A DNA stretch of 64,000 nucleotides from Bog-793 sp963803025 (GTDB lineage: Bacteria > Actinomycetota > Acidimicrobiia > Acidimicrobiales > Bog-793). The notes beneath the pieces are model-generated. The model saw nothing but the letters and a program-made list of their open reading frames with translations, did not search any database and was not told where the DNA came from. Shown piece by piece: positions 63,295 through 64,000 of this stretch (position 1 is the first letter of the stretch; every line of letters starts with the position of its first letter). The DNA is taken from contig CAWDKZ010000001.1 of NCBI GenBank assembly GCA_963803025.1, positions 56,216-120,215 on the forward strand. The letters run 5' to 3'. The position numbers and the translations under genes were made by a program.

Positions 63295-64000
63295 TTGGGC
63301 CTGCTCGACGGGAAGAAGATCCTCGTGACAGGCGTCCTCACCGAGGACTCGATCGCCTTTGCCGTCGCCCGCCTCGCCCAGCTCGAAGGCGCCGAGTTGT
63401 TGCTCACGGGCGCCGATCGCGGGATGTCGCTCACGGAGCGGATGGCGCGCAGGCTGCCCAGGCCGACCGACGTGCTCGAGCTCGACGTCACCAACCCCGA
63501 GCATCCCAGAATCGTCGCGGCCGCGATCGCCGAACGTTTCGGCCGGCTCGACGGGATCCTGCACTCGATCGGCTACGCGCCCGACCCCTGCATCGGCCGC
63601 GGGATGCTGGAGGCGGGTTGGCCAGACGTCGCGACCGCCGTCGAGATCTCCGCCTACTCGCTCAAGGTCCTCGCCTCGGCATTCCTGCCGCTGCTCGAGG
63701 CTGCCGACGGCGCGTCGATCGTCGGACTCGACTTCGACTCCACCGTCGCCTGGCCGGGCTACGACTGGATGGGCGTCGCCAAAGCGGCGTTCGAGTCGCT
63801 CACGCGCTACCTGGCACGGGATCTTGGACCGAAGGCGATCCGCGTCAACCTCGTCGCCGCCGGCCCGATCCGCACGGTCGCGGCCAGGGCGATCCCCGGT
63901 TTCGAGCATTTCGAGGAGGTTTGGGCAGACCGCGCCCCGCTCGGCTGGGACATCATCCGGGACCGCGAGGCGGTCGCCAAGGCGTGCGTCGCGCTGCTCT
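63295..64000 (+). CDS. fabI: Enoyl-ACP reductase (FabI/InhA-like), cut by window edge
   Basis: NADH-dependent last reduction of the fatty-acid cycle; completes the type II pathway begun at 17.8 kb. TTG start at 63295 after aaggaggagacc, a strong ribosome-binding site. Visible are KKILVTGVLTEDSIAFAVAR, LDVTNPEH, ILHSIGYAP and the active-site Y-x6-K in YDWMGVAKAAFE, followed by VNLVAAGPIRT. About 235 codons are inside the window and the 3' end is missing. The InhA-type ITGVLTEDSIAF start is typical of actinobacteria. Confidence 0.93.
   Translation, partial: MGLLDGKKILVTGVLTEDSIAFAVARLAQLEGAELLLTGADRGMSLTERMARRLPRPTDVLELDVTNPEHPRIVAAAIAERFGRLDGILHSIGYAPDPCIGRGMLEAGWPDVATAVEISAYSLKVLASAFLPLLEAADGASIVGLDFDSTVAWPGYDWMGVAKAAFESLTRYLARDLGPKAIRVNLVAAGPIRTVAARAIPGFEHFEEVWADRAPLGWDIIRDREAVAKACVALL

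Overview
The window is a high-GC actinobacterial chromosome segment. Gene content and order fit the Acidimicrobiia: a dissociated type II fatty-acid cluster (fabD-fabH-fabG-acpP-fabF plus a FabI/InhA-like reductase), infC-rpmI-rplT-rRNA methyltransferase-pheST, and a long rimP-nusA-infB-rbfA-truB-ribF-def-fmt-rpe-hisG block. A secreted glutamic (G1) peptidase, a family typical of acid habitats, suggests an acidophile. This taxonomic placement is inference from gene content.

Region 1 (about 1-17.5 kb) is an accessory island. It holds a RecA-fold AAA ATPase of the mobile-element replication type with decayed relatives behind it, a disrupted secreted G1 peptidase carrying Ig-like repeats, several small conserved island proteins, an HTH protein and an ASCH-domain protein separated by an intact IS1182-type insertion sequence, and a surface-protein locus (10.1-14.5 kb). 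The surface locus encodes proteins with SipW-type signal anchors, Ig-like repeats, collagen-like Gly-X-Y repeats and poly-Thr. The island ends with an unusual degenerate tyrosine-recombinase/HNH-nuclease fusion. A tRNA 3'-end-like sequence at 17.5 kb may be the attachment site.

Region 2 (17.7-36.7 kb) is core metabolism: the fab operon, a UbiB-family kinase, deoC, an ECF sigma factor with its DUF4349 membrane partner, an ABC-2 exporter, a two-gene GABA/aminobutyraldehyde degradation operon, an HpnA-like epimerase and an ACT-domain malic enzyme. Region 3 (36.7-41.8 kb) is a second accessory patch: a 256-bp exact direct repeat brackets an XRE regulator, followed by a collagen-like secreted protein and a glycosyltransferase. 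Region 4 (41.8-60.3 kb) is the translation machinery, mostly on the minus strand. Region 5 (60.5-64 kb) holds a BTAD regulator, a secreted protein and the 5' part of fabI.

The most novel signal is a roughly 125-nt leader that recurs three times (about 9.25, 10.02 and 38.46 kb). Two copies precede surface-protein genes (one SipW-type, one collagen-like). A pairing stem changes by compensatory substitutions between the copies, which points to a structured regulatory RNA. A general caution: at least ten single-base frame breaks occur, including in the essential genes rplT and infB, so many may be sequencing errors rather than real pseudogenes.
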